This document shows, piece after piece, positions 5,405-6,054 of a stretch of 6,054 bases of DNA; position 1 is the stretch's first letter; each line of letters starts with the position of its first letter. The notes below the pieces were generated by a model. It made no database searches. It had not been told where the DNA came from and saw nothing but the letters and a program-made list of their open reading frames with translations. Source of the DNA: Aquificota bacterium (GTDB taxonomy: Bacteria; Thermosulfidibacterota; Thermosulfidibacteria; Thermosulfidibacterales; Thermosulfidibacteraceae); the NCBI GenBank assembly GCA_015494645.1, contig WGAU01000131.1, forward strand, positions 1-6,054. Direction: 5' to 3'. Both the position numbers and the translations under genes were made by a program.

Positions 5405-6054
5405 ATGATGGTAAAAAGCAAGATAACAACCTCTCTTCTCCTTCTGCTGGGCGGATTGTGGTTCTTCTTTTACTACTGGATAGCTGACAATCAGGAAAAA
5501 ACCTTAAAAGAACACTTAAAACATCAGGCAGAGGGAATCTACCACACAATTATACTTACAAGACACTGGATCTCGGAAAAGGGCGGAATATACATAAAAG
5601 ACAACAACACTTTTCAACTCATCACCCCCTCCCATTTTGTGGCAAAACTTACCGAATACACCAAAAAGGAAGGGGTCTTTCCGTACAGAATCAAAATAGC
5701 CGTCCTACACCCCAACAATCCCCAACACGCTCCGGATGATTTTGAGAAAAGAGCCCTCAAAGTTCTTGAAAACAAAGACAGTTATTGGGAAGTGCAAAGG
5801 AGTAAGAACCACACCTTCTTCAGATTCGCAGCTCCATTAAGATTTAAGAGAGAATGCACCAATTGCCACACCAGTTATTCAGGAAAAGTAAAAGGATGTG
5901 TCAGCATATCTTTCCCTGCAGACAAAGCCATTGAAAAACTTCATAAAGACAAGATCTATATGGCCGTTTACTCTGTATCTTCTTTTTTCTTGGTCTTTGT
6001 ACTCATCTATGTGCTTATAGACAGACTGATCCTCAACCCTTTGGAAAAGTTCCA
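5405..6054 (+). CDS. Membrane-anchored sensor with periplasmic c-type heme DUF3365 (Tll0287-like) domain, cut by window edge
   Basis: Translation from the ATG at 5405 stays open for 216 codons to the window end, so the C-terminus is missing. A hydrophobic helix at about 8-25 after a basic start (MMVKSK) is an uncleaved signal anchor. Residues 26-183 form an extracytoplasmic domain matching the DUF3365/Tll0287-like pattern: RHWISEKGGIYI (53-64), a LHPNNPQHAPDDFEKRAL stretch (101-118), FFRFAAPLRF (138-147) and the heme c attachment motif CTNCH (151-155). A second helix at about 185-205 is followed by ILNPLEKF, the typical start of a HAMP linker. Family members usually continue into a histidine kinase, chemoreceptor or GGDEF output, and the type here is not visible. 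The likely role, inferred, is sensing a redox change or small gas through the heme. It is divergent from xth with a 50-base gap. Confidence 0.85.
   Translation, partial: MMVKSKITTSLLLLLGGLWFFFYYWIADNQEKTLKEHLKHQAEGIYHTIILTRHWISEKGGIYIKDNNTFQLITPSHFVAKLTEYTKKEGVFPYRIKIAVLHPNNPQHAPDDFEKRALKVLENKDSYWEVQRSKNHTFFRFAAPLRFKRECTNCHTSYSGKVKGCVSISFPADKAIEKLHKDKIYMAVYSVSSFFLVFVLIYVLIDRLILNPLEKF

Noticed and set aside
5355..5549. A 65-codon upstream extension of the xth frame beginning Met-Cys-Gly-Arg-Phe, resembling the start of SRAP (HMCES/YedK) proteins.
   Set aside because: The initiating codon is TTG, nothing after the first five residues resembles SRAP, and the stretch lies antisense to the well-supported sensor gene. 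The resemblance is by chance.

Overview
The window looks like part of a Gram-negative, probably thermophilic, bacterial chromosome. Gram-negative is inferred from the Kdo (lipopolysaccharide inner-core sugar) pathway genes and from a sensor with a periplasmic c-type heme motif. Thermophily is a weaker inference, from heavy use of AGG/AGA arginine and ATA isoleucine codons, Lys/Glu-rich proteins and very tight gene packing. The KdsA type (Cys metal ligand, as in Aquifex) would fit Aquificota, Thermodesulfobacteriota or a relative, but the sequence alone does not fix the lineage. Nearly every base is coding. No rRNA, tRNA, CRISPR array, insertion sequence or other mobile element was seen.

Left two thirds (1-3976, minus strand): a four-gene operon, read right to left as kdsB - pyrG - kdsA - kdsD. 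Each junction overlaps (8, 11 and 4 bases). Together the genes make CMP-Kdo: KdsD makes arabinose 5-phosphate, KdsA condenses it with phosphoenolpyruvate to Kdo 8-phosphate, PyrG makes CTP, and KdsB joins CTP to Kdo. The Kdo-8-phosphate phosphatase (KdsC) is absent and would be expected just beyond the left edge. kdsD runs off that edge with about its last 40 residues missing.

Middle (3977-4119): a short AT-rich divergent control region. On the plus strand it holds a good sigma-70-type promoter for a small heat shock protein gene. On the minus strand it holds a weaker candidate promoter for the Kdo operon, with a 12-bp perfect palindrome near the expected transcription start. The Hsp20 gene (4120-4563, plus) follows, and only two bases separate it from the convergent exonuclease III gene (4566-5354, minus).

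Right end (5405-6054, plus): divergent from xth, a membrane sensor protein begins. It has an N-terminal membrane anchor, a periplasmic DUF3365/Tll0287-like domain with a CxxCH heme-attachment motif, a second membrane helix and the start of a HAMP-like linker, and then runs off the right edge. Its output domain is not visible.

Overall this is mostly housekeeping sequence. The points most worth a second look are the heme sensor, the mixed class signature of KdsA, the kdsB start codon and the small divergent regulatory region. No convincing undescribed system was found.
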